Counted from the first letter of the stretch, positions 1-10,134 are shown. The stretch: 50,254 nt of DNA from Desulfamplus sp. (GCA_015232465.1 JADFZO010000013.1:1-50254), one strand, 5' to 3'. Numbers and translations are program-made. The notes: a model not told the origin generated them from the letters alone.

Positions 1-83
1 GAGGAGGTAGGATTTGAACCCACGAAGCTGTTACACTTAACGGTTTTCAAGACCGCCGCCTTCAGCCACTCGGCCACTCCTCC
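1..83 (-). tRNA. tRNA-Ser (anticodon TGA), 3' end cut by window edge
   Basis: Read on the minus strand, the sequence starts GGAGGAGTGGCCGAGTGGC and folds as a class II tRNA with a long variable arm. The anticodon loop is CT-TGA-AA, giving anticodon UGA for serine. The 7-base acceptor strand GGAGGAG pairs with the 3' strand CTCCTC, whose last base, the discriminator and any CCA lie to the left of base 1. The D arm (GGCCGAGTGGC) and the T loop (GGTTCAAATCC) are intact. A sigma-70 type promoter lies just upstream. Confidence 0.95.
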
Positions 84-98
84 GAAATAGATTTGAGG

Positions 99-127
99 CT
101 TATAGCACTTTAGCTTATTCTGGTCAA
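99..127 (-). promoter_or_regulatory. sigma-70 type promoter for tRNA-Ser
   Basis: On the minus strand there is a -35 element TTGACC (122-127), a 17-base spacer and a -10 element TATAAG (99-104). The tRNA 5' end at base 83 is 16 bases further down. Spacing and position fit a housekeeping promoter; the call is from sequence match only. Confidence 0.7.
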
Positions 128-314
128 TACCCAACTGCTTTTTTTTTAATCAAACAAAGAGATGTAACCTCGACAATGCTATTTTGTCATGGTATATAAA
201 ACTTACAATATTTTTTTAAGATATTTTTTACACTACACTAAAAAAAAAGAGACAATAAGGAACTATATCAAACCTATGCACAAATTATTGATAGATAAAA
301 TCGGTGAAGAGATT

Positions 315-2228
315 ATGCTTCTTGGTAACGAAGCAATTGCAAGAGGCGCTATTGAGGCTGGAGTTGCCTTTGCCACGACATACCCTGGTACACCATCTTC
401 TGAGCTATCTTTAAATCTTTTTCAAATTTCAAAACAGAGCGATCTCTATTTTGAATACAGCACAAATGAAAAGGTTGCAATGGAGGTTGCTGCTGCTGCT
501 GCAAACTCAGGAGTTAGAACAATGTGTATTATGAAGCATGTTGGACTTAATGTGGCTGCTGACCCTCTAATGACCCTTGCCTACATTGGCGTAAAGGCTG
601 GCATGGTTATTTTAACTGCTGATGATCCATCTATGTTTTCGAGCCAAAATGAGCAAGATAACAGATATTACGCCAAACTTGCTGGACTTCCAATGGTTGA
701 GCCATCTTCTGTAAGTGAGGCAAAAGAGATGACTATCGCAGCATTTGAACTATCAGAGATGCTTCAAGAGCCTGTAATCCTTAGAACAACCACAAGAATA
801 AACCACTCAACTGCTTTTGTTAAAACTGGTACAATTAAGTCGCGAGTAACAAAGGGGAGATTTACAAGAGACCCAATGAGCTATGTAACTGTGCCAGCAG
901 TCTCTCGAAAACTCCATGTAAAACTTCTTGCAAACCTTAAAAAAGCGGCTGAGCTATCAGAGTCTTCAATCCATAACTTTATTGAAGGAGATAAGAGTGC
1001 AAAATTTGGGATTATCTGCAACGGCGTAAGTTATCTCTATACCTCAGATGCTGTAAAAGATTTGGGCATTCAAAATAGAGCTAAAATTTTACGTATCGGC
1101 TTTTCTAATCCAATGCCAGCAAATCTTATTAAATCTTTTATACAAGGTTGCGATAAAATCCTTGTTATTGAAGAGGGAGAGCCATTTATGGAGGAGGCTG
1201 TCAAAGCATTTGCTCAAGAGGCTGGAATATTTGCTCAAATAAAAGGTAAAAGTGTTGATGAGGTTGCCCCGCCTTGTGTCTCCTCTTCAAGTGAGCAGAC
1301 AGAAGGGTGTCTGCTACCTGCGGAACAGGACACCCTATTTTCAAGGCTCTATGAGTTTGATCCTGCAATGGTGCGTCAAAAGATCGCATCATTTTTTGGG
1401 GTTGATTCTGCTGCGACTGGTTACAAAGCTGTTAAACCAGTTGATACAAAGGGGCTGCCTGAAATTCCGCAACGTCCGCCAAACTTATGCTCTGGCTGCT
1501 CCCATCGCGCTACATTTTACGAGGTTAAAAAGGCTGCTGAAGGTATGGACGTTATCTATCCATCAGATATTGGCTGTTACACTTTGGGATTTTTACCACC
1601 GCTCTCAACTGGTGATTTTGTAATCTGCATGGGAGGCTCTGTCAGCAGTTCATGCGGATTTTCAAAGGCAACTGACCATAAAGTTGTCTCTTTTATTGGA
1701 GACTCAACTTTTTTTCACTCTGGAATCACAGGTCTTGTAAATGCTGTTTTTAACAACCATAACTTTACATTGGTAATACTTGATAATGGCATAACTGCAA
1801 TGACAGGGCATCAGCCAAATCCAGGTGTTGATATGACCCAAATGAACTTTGAGGGCTATAAACCAATCTCAATTGAAAATTTAGTTCGGGCAATTGGAGT
1901 TGAGCACATTACAATTATTAAGCCGTTTAAGGTCAAAAAGAGCATTGAGGCTATTCGTGAGGCTCTTTCGTTTAATGGGGTCTCAGTTATCATATCTCAA
2001 GAGCCGTGTGCCCTGTTTGCAAAGAGCATCAAAATTTTAAAGCCAAGACCATTTCATGTAACAGCTAAATGTGTAGATCATAGAGATTGCATTGATAAGA
2101 TTGCCTGTCCATCTTTTTTTATTGAAAAGGGGCGTGTTAAAATTGATCCTGATACCTGTGTGGGCTGTGCTGTTTGTGCTCAGATATGTCCTGACAATGC
2201 AATAATGCCGTTGAAAAATAGAGAATAA
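315..2228 (+). CDS. iorA: indolepyruvate:ferredoxin oxidoreductase, alpha subunit
   Basis: This is the thiamine-diphosphate subunit of the enzyme that oxidatively decarboxylates aryl-pyruvates, from aromatic amino acid transamination, to aryl-acetyl-CoA with reduction of ferredoxin, or the reverse. The N-terminal pyrimidine-binding domain opens with LLGNEAIARGAIEAGV. The C-terminal half contains CSGCSHR (Cys392 and Cys395) and a GDSTFFHSG thiamine-binding segment. The C-terminus carries a bacterial-type 2x[4Fe-4S] domain with Cys586, 592, 598 and Cys615, 618, 621, 625. I chose the ATG at 315 because family members begin within a few residues of the LLGNEA motif and a GGTGAAGAG sequence precedes it. 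In-frame ATGs at 276 and 189 would add 13 or 42 residues unlike the family. The beta subunit gene follows after 21 bases, so the two are probably co-transcribed. Confidence 0.93.
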   Translation: MLLGNEAIARGAIEAGVAFATTYPGTPSSELSLNLFQISKQSDLYFEYSTNEKVAMEVAAAAANSGVRTMCIMKHVGLNVAADPLMTLAYIGVKAGMVILTADDPSMFSSQNEQDNRYYAKLAGLPMVEPSSVSEAKEMTIAAFELSEMLQEPVILRTTTRINHSTAFVKTGTIKSRVTKGRFTRDPMSYVTVPAVSRKLHVKLLANLKKAAELSESSIHNFIEGDKSAKFGIICNGVSYLYTSDAVKDLGIQNRAKILRIGFSNPMPANLIKSFIQGCDKILVIEEGEPFMEEAVKAFAQEAGIFAQIKGKSVDEVAPPCVSSSSEQTEGCLLPAEQDTLFSRLYEFDPAMVRQKIASFFGVDSAATGYKAVKPVDTKGLPEIPQRPPNLCSGCSHRATFYEVKKAAEGMDVIYPSDIGCYTLGFLPPLSTGDFVICMGGSVSSSCGFSKATDHKVVSFIGDSTFFHSGITGLVNAVFNNHNFTLVILDNGITAMTGHQPNPGVDMTQMNFEGYKPISIENLVRAIGVEHITIIKPFKVKKSIEAIREALSFNGVSVIISQEPCALFAKSIKILKPRPFHVTAKCVDHRDCIDKIACPSFFIEKGRVKIDPDTCVGCAVCAQICPDNAIMPLKNRE

Positions 2229-2249
2229 ATTATAAGGATTTTATAAAAT

Positions 2250-2849
2250 ATGGATACAAAAAGGTTGATTATTGTAGCAGTTGGGGGGCAAGGTAATCTC
2301 TTAGCCTCAAAGGTGCTTGGAGAGGCTGCCCTGCTCTCTGACGTGCCTGTTCGTATGAGTGAGATTCATGGAATGGCACAGCGTGGCGGAGTTGTAGAGT
2401 CTGCAATTGTTTTTGGAGATGCAAAAAGCACCATCATCTCTGATGGTGAGGCTGATGTGCTTTTGGGATTTGAGCCGTCAGAGACGCTTCGTGCCATGAA
2501 TCGGTGCAACTCAAATACTAAAGTTATCACAAGTCTATCGCCTGTTCCGCCATTTACTGCTGCAATTGGAAGGGGTGTCTATCCTGAAATTGAGAGTATG
2601 ATAACTCTTATTCGTGAGCGTACCCCATCGTTTATTGCATTTGATGCAATGAAGCTGGCTAAAGAGGCTGGAAGTCCAATGACTTTAAATATTGTGCTTG
2701 TGGGTGCTTTGGTGCAATCAGATATTTTGCCTCTTAGCCGTGTTGTAGTTGAGGAGGCGATAAAACTTAGAACCAAAAAGGGCTTTACAGATATGAATAT
2801 TAAGGCTTTTAACTTGGGGTTTGAGGCTGCAAACTGCTGTAATATATGA
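2250..2849 (+). CDS. iorB: indolepyruvate:ferredoxin oxidoreductase, beta subunit
   Basis: This 199-residue protein is the gamma/beta-type subunit of the 2-oxoacid:ferredoxin oxidoreductase superfamily and completes the IorAB complex with the preceding gene. The N-terminus shows the glycine-rich GGQGNLLASKVLGEA signature, followed by the GMAQRGG segment typical of this subunit, where the C-terminal part of the 2-oxoacid oxidoreductase fold contacts thiamine diphosphate. Length is normal for IorB. An aagga sequence about ten bases before the ATG serves as ribosome binding site. The complex is cytoplasmic and is common in anaerobes that ferment amino acids or assimilate aryl acids. No aminotransferase or ligase gene adjoins it, though an ADP-forming acyl-CoA synthetase lies at 25-27 kb, which could use its aryl-acetyl-CoA product; that link is inference. 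Confidence 0.93.
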   Translation: MDTKRLIIVAVGGQGNLLASKVLGEAALLSDVPVRMSEIHGMAQRGGVVESAIVFGDAKSTIISDGEADVLLGFEPSETLRAMNRCNSNTKVITSLSPVPPFTAAIGRGVYPEIESMITLIRERTPSFIAFDAMKLAKEAGSPMTLNIVLVGALVQSDILPLSRVVVEEAIKLRTKKGFTDMNIKAFNLGFEAANCCNI

Positions 2850-2865
2850 TTAGAAGATGAAAAAA

Positions 2866-2920
2866 GTGAGCTATGCCCAATAGTGCTACGGGGGGTAAAG
2901 GGCGATTTGGGGTAGCTCAC
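2866..2920. repeat. 8-bp perfect inverted repeat with long loop between convergent genes
   Basis: GTGAGCTA at 2866-2873 is perfectly mirrored by TAGCTCAC at 2913-2920, and a run of C residues in the left flank can pair with GGGG before the right arm. The 39-base loop is G-rich. The element fills the gap between iorB and the convergent response regulator gene. It is not a canonical intrinsic terminator because the loop is long and no T-run directly follows either arm. Confidence 0.5.
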
Positions 2921-2931
2921 AAAGATTATAT

Positions 2932-4029
2932 CTATTTTTTTATTGAGAGCATCTCTCGCTCTTCATCAAAATCTGCATACTTTAACGCTATAAGTCTAAA
3001 CTCCTCTTCATGCTCAATAAAAATCTGGGCAATATCTGGATCAAAATGGTTCCCCTTGCCTTTGGCTATTATCTCAACAGCCTTTTGGTGTGGAAATGGG
3101 GCTTTATAGACCCTTTTTGAGATTAGGGCATCATAAACATCTGCAATTGCCATAATTCTGCCAGATAGCGAAATTGCATCACCTTTAATCCCCTCTGGAT
3201 AGCCTGAGCCGTCCCACTTTTCATGGTGAGTGTAGGCAATCTCACGGGCAAGGTTTAAAAACGACTCCTCTCCTAAACTCTTTTCAGAGGCTGCTATAAT
3301 ATCTCTGCCATAAATGGTGTGCTTTTTCATCTCCTCAAACTCTTCATCTGTTAATCTTCCCGGTTTTAAAAGAATACTATCTGGCACACCAACTTTGCCA
3401 ATATCGTGAAGAGGAGCTGATTTAGTCAAAAGCTCAATATAGTCGTCTGTTAAAGTTGCCTTAAAACGATCATTATCTTTAAGATTAATGGATAGCGATT
3501 TGACGTAATTTTTTGTCCGCTTTATATGCCCCCCAGTCTCTTGATCTCTATACTCTGCAAGATTTCCAAGACTCTCAATAGTTACATCTTGAGTTAGATT
3601 AAGCATACGCGTACGTTCAGCAACAATAAGCTCAAGATTATCTCTGTGGTATTTTAGGGCAAGGTGGTTATGTATTCTCTTTTCAACCAATTTTGGATTA
3701 ACTGGCTTTACAACATAGTCAACAGCACCTAAATCCAACCCCTTCATCTCATCACCCTCTTCACTTAAGGCGGTGAGAAAAATGACGGGAATATCTTTTG
3801 TTTTATCGTCTGATTTAAGACGCCGACAAACCTCATAGCCGTCCATTTCAGGCATCATAACATCAAGCAAAATGATGTCTGGTTTATCTTTTTCAACAAT
3901 TTTGAGTGCATCTTTTCCATTCATAGCAACACTCAAAAAATATTGCTCCTGAAGGATAGAGGCTATAAGCTGAATATTAAACTCATTGTCATCTACCACA
4001 AGAATTTTACTCTTTTTATTTATCTCCAT
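2932..4029 (-). CDS. response regulator with HD-GYP domain (c-di-GMP phosphodiesterase, RpfG type)
   Basis: An N-terminal receiver domain carries the phospho-acceptor aspartate in ILLDVMMPEMDG (Asp56 from the chosen start) and the acidic pair in VVDDNE. The C-terminal half is an HD-GYP domain with HDIGKVGVPD and HHEKWDGSGYP, the metal- and substrate-binding signatures of c-di-GMP phosphodiesterases of the RpfG class. The predicted role is phosphorylation-controlled breakdown of cyclic di-GMP in the cytoplasm. The ATG at 4029 is preferred over the one at 4044 because a TGGAA sequence sits five to six bases before it and nothing resembling a ribosome site precedes 4044. It lies immediately downstream of the large hybrid kinase, so the kinase, through its own terminal receiver or directly, is the likely partner. 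Confidence 0.92.
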   Translation of the reverse strand: MEINKKSKILVVDDNEFNIQLIASILQEQYFLSVAMNGKDALKIVEKDKPDIILLDVMMPEMDGYEVCRRLKSDDKTKDIPVIFLTALSEEGDEMKGLDLGAVDYVVKPVNPKLVEKRIHNHLALKYHRDNLELIVAERTRMLNLTQDVTIESLGNLAEYRDQETGGHIKRTKNYVKSLSINLKDNDRFKATLTDDYIELLTKSAPLHDIGKVGVPDSILLKPGRLTDEEFEEMKKHTIYGRDIIAASEKSLGEESFLNLAREIAYTHHEKWDGSGYPEGIKGDAISLSGRIMAIADVYDALISKRVYKAPFPHQKAVEIIAKGKGNHFDPDIAQIFIEHEEEFRLIALKYADFDEEREMLSIKK

Positions 4030-4047
4030 AATATTCCATCGCATTTT

Positions 4048-7000
4048 TTATTTTAAAATAAGCCACTTTTGTAGAGCATCAAATAGCTTTTCTGGTTGAA
4101 TTGGCTTGTCTATATGTGCATTCATGCCAGCTTTAAAGCACTTTTCACGATACTCGTCAAGTGCATGACCAGTTAAAGCTATAATAGGTACATCTTTTAA
4201 TTTACCGCCAGCAACAGATATGCCAATCTCTCGTATCTTACGGGTTGCCTCAAGCCCCCCCATAATCGGCATCTCAACATCCATTAAAATAAGATCAAAA
4301 GGCTCCTCCTGAGCTTTTTTTAGAGCCTCTTCTCCATTGGTTGCAAGAGATATCTTCTCAATGCCAGCCTTTTTAACCATAGCAACCACAATCTGGCGAT
4401 TAATCTCATCATCATCAACAACAAGAATATGTTTATCTTTAAATTGATACTCGTAAGAGCCATTGTTAGATGAAGCTGATTTTTCTGCTCTATCCCCATC
4501 TTCTCTATCTTCAATACCAATATATTCTCTTGTATTTATAACATTTAACAGTGTTCTAATAAGAAGAATTGGCGTTATAGGCTTTGCAAGTAGCTCATCA
4601 ACACGCACCTGCTCTGCTATTGCCCTTGCCTCTTTTGTGGCTGTAAAGTCGTGCATAACAATATATTTTGTTGCAACACTGTTAGGAAGAGTACCCATTA
4701 TATACTCAATACCCTTGATTGTATCAATGCAGTTGATAGAGTTAGCAGATAAATTTGCATTTATCATAACTATATCTTTAGGCTCTTTTGCCAAATCAAT
4801 TAGCTCTATGGCTTCAGCACCATTAGATGCAGCCATCACCCTCATATTTAAAGATTTAAGAGATGTGCTAAGTGCCATTCTTGCCTTAGTGTTTGGCTCA
4901 ATAACCATAACATTAAGTCCAGCAAATAGATTGGTATCCATACTGCTGTTTTGATGTTCTGCTTCATGCAACACAACTGTAAATGAAAATGTGCTACCCT
5001 TACCCGGAAAACTCTGAACCTCAATATCGCCGCCCATCTTATTTACAATCCGTTTTGCAATAACCAACCCCAGACCAGTGCCACCATACATTCTGGCAGT
5101 TGAGCTATCTGCCTGTGTAAATGGGGTAAATAGAGATGGTAGCTTTGACTCACTAATACCAATTCCACTATCTTTGACGCTAACACGTAAGGTTATCCTC
5201 TTTTTGTTATTAGCACCATCGTTATCTTTATCGCTATTTTCAAGGCTCTTTATATCTTTTGACTCTTCTGTCTGAATTATGGTCTCATCATCATATTGAC
5301 TCTTTAGTTGAAGTTCAGCCAACTCGCCATCTGATACAAGTTGAGTGTGAACCAAAACCTCACCGCTTGGGGTATATTTAACAGCATTGCCAACAAGATT
5401 CATTATAACCTGACTTAAACGGGTAGGATCTCCAACCATAAATTTAGGGATATTTTCACCAAAGCTATAAACAAGCTCCAATTTTTTTTCATTTGCTGTG
5501 AATTTAAGCACATTAAATATCTTCTCAACTATCTGATTCCACTCAAATTGGAGAGATTCAAACTCCATCTTGCCAGCCTCAATTTTAGATAGATCAAGAA
5601 TATCATTTATAATCTCCAAAAGCGATTGGGCAGCAGATTGAACATTGCTTAAATAGCCATGTTGAATATCGTTTAGCTCAGTATCCATCAAAAGGTGGCT
5701 CATACCCATAATGGCATTCATTGGGGTTCTTATCTCATGGGACATTGTTGCAAGAAAATCGCTCTTTGCACGGGTTGCAGCTTCAGCCTTTTTCTTTGCA
5801 GCTCTTAGCTCGTCCATAATCATCTTTCGAGCTGTTGTATCCTCTTTGATTGCCACAAAATAGGCAATTTTACCATTATCATCAAAAACAGGAGAGATAG
5901 AGGCTGATTCCCAATATATTTCGCCGCCCTTCTTTTTATTGACAAACTCCCCTTTCCACTCTTTGCCGCTTAAAATTGTCTTCCAAAGATTTGCATAATA
6001 GGATTTTGCCCGATACCCAGCGTTCAAAATTCGTGGATTTTGCCCAATAGCCTGGCTGCTGCTATATCCTGTAACTTGCGAAAATTTGCGGTTCACATAC
6101 TTAATATTTCCCGCAATATCAGTTATGACCACACTCACAGGGCTATATTCAAGTGCTTGTGATAGCCTTCTTATCTCACGCTCTGCCTGTTTACGCTCGC
6201 TTATATTTCGCACAACCGCAAAGTTATACTCATCGCCTCTGTCAAAAATCACATGGTTTGCCGTAACCTCAAATGGAATATCAACACCATCTTTAGTTCG
6301 ATGGGTTGTCTCAAACCTCATGGTTTTAACTCTCCTTAGCTCATTCCAGACATCAGGCCACAACTCTTTACTAACATTAGGATCAATATCCTCTATTCTA
6401 AGGCGGGTAAACTCTGTCTCTGTGTAACCTGTATATTTTAAAACAGCCTTATTAACATACTTTATGCTACCATCAGGGTTGATCCAATAGACACCATCTG
6501 CTGTTGTGTCAACTGCAACCTGCATGAACTTTAAAAACTTCTCATCAAGTCGTCTCTTGGTTACATCTCGCATTATCTCCATAACATGAGTTACATTACC
6601 AAACTCATCACAGCCAGCAACGCTTGATGTTGAGAGGATAAATCGCTCATTTCCCTCTATGTCAAGGTGAGAATACTCCTCTGAATAGATTTTACCATCT
6701 CTAAATGTCTTATGGACAATGCAGTTATGGCATATATTGTTCCAGCGTCCGTAAGATCGATAGCACTTTGTTCCAACTAATGAAGCACCGTATAGATTTT
6801 TTGCAACATCATTTGCCCAAACAACATTTTGTGATCTATCAATCATACACATTGCATCAGGAACAGACTGGATTATTGCTTTGAGTTTATTTTCGCTCTT
6901 GATTAGGTTTAGCTCTATTAACTTGGATTGTGTGATATTTTCATGCGAGACCATGATCCACATATTATCTTGAAAACAAAAGCGGATAAGGCTCATTTTA

Positions 7001-7482
7001 AACCAAAATTTTTCGCTTGGTGAGTGGCATGGATAGTCTATTGAAAAGTAATTAAGCTCGCCAGATAGCATCTTTTTAAGACCATCTAATGACTCCTTTG
7101 CCCCTTCTGTCTGCTCAATCACGGTGTTTGTTTTGGCTATATCCCATGCTAAACGATCTTTACACTCATCTGTGATACTGCCACAATCATCTTTATCGAA
7201 TTGTTGGTCTATATTTTTTTGCTTTTGCTCAATAAAATTTTGTCTATCTTTAGATGCCTTTTTGCAAATATCTATGTAGTTCATTCCAACGCAGTAGTTG
7301 CCTGCACAAAGACCATTTTCATCAGCAAAATCTCTCCATGCTCTGTTTACAAGGATAATTGTGGCAGTGCTATCAATAACAGCAATCTGCTTAGATATTG
7401 AGTCTAACGTGTTCTGAATATTATTTTGTAAAATAGAGTCTATTTTTGCTTTTAAATTTTCTGCGGCTTTTGTCTCTTGCAT
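4048..7482 (-). CDS. multi-PAS hybrid sensor histidine kinase with two receiver domains
   Basis: The 1144-residue protein has, in order, an N-terminal PAS-like region, a PAS domain near 200-310 with a CYRS...CHNC cysteine cluster, two more PAS domains near 315-435 and 440-560, a HisKA domain with phospho-acceptor His582 in ATMSHEIRTPMN, a HATPase domain near 680-830 (DSGIGI, GGTGLGL), and two receivers. The first receiver (about 845-970) is degenerate: asparagine stands where the aspartate should be, in IVMINANL. The second (about 1010-1140) is intact with LILMDVEMPIMGG. No membrane segment is evident, so it should sense a cytoplasmic signal. The HD-GYP response regulator follows closely, implying an operon that controls cyclic di-GMP level. 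The signal is unknown. Confidence 0.92.
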   Translation of the reverse strand: MQETKAAENLKAKIDSILQNNIQNTLDSISKQIAVIDSTATIILVNRAWRDFADENGLCAGNYCVGMNYIDICKKASKDRQNFIEQKQKNIDQQFDKDDCGSITDECKDRLAWDIAKTNTVIEQTEGAKESLDGLKKMLSGELNYFSIDYPCHSPSEKFWFKMSLIRFCFQDNMWIMVSHENITQSKLIELNLIKSENKLKAIIQSVPDAMCMIDRSQNVVWANDVAKNLYGASLVGTKCYRSYGRWNNICHNCIVHKTFRDGKIYSEEYSHLDIEGNERFILSTSSVAGCDEFGNVTHVMEIMRDVTKRRLDEKFLKFMQVAVDTTADGVYWINPDGSIKYVNKAVLKYTGYTETEFTRLRIEDIDPNVSKELWPDVWNELRRVKTMRFETTHRTKDGVDIPFEVTANHVIFDRGDEYNFAVVRNISERKQAEREIRRLSQALEYSPVSVVITDIAGNIKYVNRKFSQVTGYSSSQAIGQNPRILNAGYRAKSYYANLWKTILSGKEWKGEFVNKKKGGEIYWESASISPVFDDNGKIAYFVAIKEDTTARKMIMDELRAAKKKAEAATRAKSDFLATMSHEIRTPMNAIMGMSHLLMDTELNDIQHGYLSNVQSAAQSLLEIINDILDLSKIEAGKMEFESLQFEWNQIVEKIFNVLKFTANEKKLELVYSFGENIPKFMVGDPTRLSQVIMNLVGNAVKYTPSGEVLVHTQLVSDGELAELQLKSQYDDETIIQTEESKDIKSLENSDKDNDGANNKKRITLRVSVKDSGIGISESKLPSLFTPFTQADSSTARMYGGTGLGLVIAKRIVNKMGGDIEVQSFPGKGSTFSFTVVLHEAEHQNSSMDTNLFAGLNVMVIEPNTKARMALSTSLKSLNMRVMAASNGAEAIELIDLAKEPKDIVMINANLSANSINCIDTIKGIEYIMGTLPNSVATKYIVMHDFTATKEARAIAEQVRVDELLAKPITPILLIRTLLNVINTREYIGIEDREDGDRAEKSASSNNGSYEYQFKDKHILVVDDDEINRQIVVAMVKKAGIEKISLATNGEEALKKAQEEPFDLILMDVEMPIMGGLEATRKIREIGISVAGGKLKDVPIIALTGHALDEYREKCFKAGMNAHIDKPIQPEKLFDALQKWLILK

Positions 7483-7640
7483 TATTATTATAAACCTCTA
7501 ATATATTTAAAAGGTGGGGCTGCATAAAAAAGTTTTAAAATATAGCATCTACCATTTTTCATGGCAAATACAATTTAGCTACATTTATCTACAAACTAAA
7601 AAAACAGACAAAAATTATAAAGATTTAGGAGGATTTAAAG

Positions 7641-8021
7641 ATGTCAAAAAAGGTGATAAAAACAGATAGAGCACCAGCAGCAATTGGTCCGTACTCTCAA
7701 GGGGTGGTAGTTGGTAATCTTCTTTTCACATCAGGACAGCTTCCAATTGATCCAGCAGATGGAAAACTTGTTGATGGCAGCATTGAAGAAAAGGCTCAGA
7801 TGGTTTTTAAAAATCTTGCAGCAATTGCAGAGGCAGCGGGTACAACTCTTGATAGTGCAGTTAAAACTACGGTTTTTCTTTCGGACATAAACAACTTTAA
7901 AGCTGTAAATGCAGTCTATGCCCAATACTTTAAAGAGCCATTTCCAGCAAGAAGTGCATTTCAAGTTGCAGCACTGCCTCTTGGAGCAGATATAGAAGTA
8001 GAGGCTATTTTTGCCCTTTAA
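7641..8021 (+). CDS. ridA: RidA family enamine/imine deaminase
   Basis: The 126-residue protein belongs to the RidA/YjgF/UK114 family, which hydrolyses reactive 2-aminoacrylate and related enamines released by PLP enzymes to 2-oxoacids and ammonia. Family hallmarks visible are APAAIGPYSQ at the N-terminus, FTSGQLP, and the catalytic arginine Arg104 in PARSAFQVAALP with Glu120 near the end. Length is typical. The start is firmly set by a TTTAGGAGG ribosome site a few bases upstream. It is divergent from the hybrid kinase across a 158-base gap and convergent with the chemoreceptor gene, with only four bases between them, so it probably stands alone. The protein acts as a cytoplasmic trimer in the family. 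Confidence 0.95.
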   Translation: MSKKVIKTDRAPAAIGPYSQGVVVGNLLFTSGQLPIDPADGKLVDGSIEEKAQMVFKNLAAIAEAAGTTLDSAVKTTVFLSDINNFKAVNAVYAQYFKEPFPARSAFQVAALPLGADIEVEAIFAL

Positions 8022-8025
8022 CCTT

Positions 8026-10134
8026 TTAAATCTTAAATTTTTTCACCAGTTCATCTAACTTTTCTGAAAGGGTAAATAGCGATTTTGCACCTTGTGCAAC
8101 ATCAGAACTTCTATTGGCAATATTGTGTGCAAGAGCATCAATATTGCCAATACTGCCATTAATCTCACTTACTGATGCTGAGTTTTGAGCAATATTTTGG
8201 CTAACATCAGATATTCCATGAGAGGCGTGGGCAACATTTTCGTTTATCTCTTGTGTTGCTGAAGATTGCTCTCCAATATCAGATACAATAGATATTACAG
8301 TCTCATTAACTGTGTTGATTACAGATAAAATATCCTCAATATCTTTAGCTGTTCTACCCGTTGATCTCTGGATTCCATCAATCTGATCTTTGATGTTTTT
8401 TGTAGCGGCTGCTGTCTGCTTTGCAAGCTCTTTAATCTCTCCAGCAACTACAGTAAAACCCTTTCCAGCTTCACCTGCCCTTGCAGCCTCAATAGTTGCA
8501 TTTAGTGCCAGAAGGTTTGTCTGAGCAGATATTTCATTAATCATATCAGTAACCTTTCCAATTGTATTGGCTGCATCTCCAAGCTCTTTAATACGCTCAG
8601 ATATTCCACTCGCCTTTTGAACAGCATCGTGAGATACTTGACTTGCATTCTCTGTTTTGCGAGATACCTCATTTATTGTAACAGACATCTCTTCAGAGGC
8701 TGCCACAATCATACTCAAATTTGTGCTTGATTCCTCCATTGCTGCTGCAACTGAGATAATATTCTCATTTACCCTCTCAACAGAGGCTGTGGTCTGGTTA
8801 AGAAAACCAACCATATCGCAAGAGTTTTCAGACATCTGGCTTGATAGATTTGCCATATCTTGAGACGAGAGGTTAAGATTTTTGGAGTTCTCTGCAATCA
8901 AAGAGATAATACCCTGTAACTTTTCAATAAATATATTAAACCACTGCGAAAGCTCTCCTATCTCATCATCGCTCTTTTTTTCAAGACGCATTGTAAGATC
9001 GCCCTCACCTTCTGCTATATCTTTTAATCTGTTTGCAACCTCTTTGAGTGGATTTGCAAGCCTTAGGGCAAACAAGTAGATAAATGGGATTATAAGAAGA
9101 ATACATACAAAGTTTACAACTCCAAGCTGAACAAGAATGTTTTTAATATTTGCAGATATAAGTGCACCAGATTGTATTGCAGCAACCACTCCAATAAGGT
9201 TTTCGCCATCAAATAGGGGTAAAAGTGCGTGAAAATAGCTCTCTTTATCTAATTTAAATTGGTCAATATAGACCTGCTGAAGTGTAAGGTCTCTGCTAAC
9301 TTTAAAAGGCTCTTTGGTTTTATAACTCTGATGATCTTTAAAAGTTCCATCAACAAATTTTTCATCAACATAGATATTGGTATCCATTCCTGTCATCTTT
9401 TTTATCTTTTGGCTAAAAGCACCATCAATATTGTAGTGCACAATCAAGATTCCCATTGGTGTTGGCTCAACCTGCTCAGTTTTAGGGTTAAATGCGTTAC
9501 CCATAAGCGGAATTATATTTTTAATGGTCAAGATGTTGTTATTTACAGTAAATTGAGATGAATCTGATGATATATCCAATTTTGAAGGATCAAGTTTTAT
9601 AGGGATATTGGGCTGTTTTGCATTGTCAACAAACTTATCGTCACTAAGTTTTTCATTTCCCCCTAACTCTCCCCCAGCAAATATTGAACCATTAGTCTCA
9701 ATAAGGTGAAATCCTGCAAAATATCGCCCCTTTTGCTGCTCTACAACAAAGGTTTTTAGGTTGCCTGCTGTATCGTATGTGGCTATGGTGCTAAATTTAT
9801 TGGTTGATGCTGACTGAAAAAGTCTCTCTGTATTGCCGACAAATGTGCTCCTATTTGTTGTTGATGAGGCTTTATCTGGAAAGTCTTGCAAAAATTTTAT
9901 ATCTGATCCCATATCGCTGCTTGAGACAAGCCGTTTGCACTGCTCCATAATTGCATCTTTTTGTGCGATAAGCTCCTCTTTTAAGATGTTAGTTGTCTTA
10001 ATTAGGTTTGTATTAATTCCATCGCGAGTCTGTTTAGCAACAATAACAGCCACAATAGCTGCTGATGATGATAATAAAACTATTGCCATCGCCAAAGCAC
10101 CAAGAACAATTTTTGATTTAATTTTAAGTCTCAT
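8026..10134 (-). CDS. methyl-accepting chemotaxis protein
   Basis: A membrane chemoreceptor. A first transmembrane helix lies in the first 35 residues, a large periplasmic Cache-like ligand domain of about 300 residues follows, then a second helix (about residues 340-365 from the ATG at 10134), a HAMP segment containing GEGDLTMRL, and a long cytoplasmic coiled coil. The highly conserved signalling hairpin, with [20 protein letters not shown] and [15 protein letters not shown], is intact, so it should couple to CheA/CheW. I chose the ATG at 10134 (protein starts MRLKIKSK) because AAGGAGAG lies five bases upstream; an ATG 21 bases earlier would place that sequence within the gene. No che genes are nearby. 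The ligand cannot be read from the sequence. Confidence 0.93.
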   Translation of the reverse strand: MRLKIKSKIVLGALAMAIVLLSSSAAIVAVIVAKQTRDGINTNLIKTTNILKEELIAQKDAIMEQCKRLVSSSDMGSDIKFLQDFPDKASSTTNRSTFVGNTERLFQSASTNKFSTIATYDTAGNLKTFVVEQQKGRYFAGFHLIETNGSIFAGGELGGNEKLSDDKFVDNAKQPNIPIKLDPSKLDISSDSSQFTVNNNILTIKNIIPLMGNAFNPKTEQVEPTPMGILIVHYNIDGAFSQKIKKMTGMDTNIYVDEKFVDGTFKDHQSYKTKEPFKVSRDLTLQQVYIDQFKLDKESYFHALLPLFDGENLIGVVAAIQSGALISANIKNILVQLGVVNFVCILLIIPFIYLFALRLANPLKEVANRLKDIAEGEGDLTMRLEKKSDDEIGELSQWFNIFIEKLQGIISLIAENSKNLNLSSQDMANLSSQMSENSCDMVGFLNQTTASVERVNENIISVAAAMEESSTNLSMIVAASEEMSVTINEVSRKTENASQVSHDAVQKASGISERIKELGDAANTIGKVTDMINEISAQTNLLALNATIEAARAGEAGKGFTVVAGEIKELAKQTAAATKNIKDQIDGIQRSTGRTAKDIEDILSVINTVNETVISIVSDIGEQSSATQEINENVAHASHGISDVSQNIAQNSASVSEINGSIGNIDALAHNIANRSSDVAQGAKSLFTLSEKLDELVKKFKI

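Noticed and set aside
1252..1623. Open frame overlapping iorA in another frame
   Set aside because: It falls inside conserved IorA sequence including the CSGCSHR motif; its translation shows no family motif.
2873..3109. Short plus-strand frame starting in the gap after iorB
   Set aside because: It mostly runs antisense to the end of the HD-GYP regulator gene and begins inside the inverted repeat; no ribosome site.
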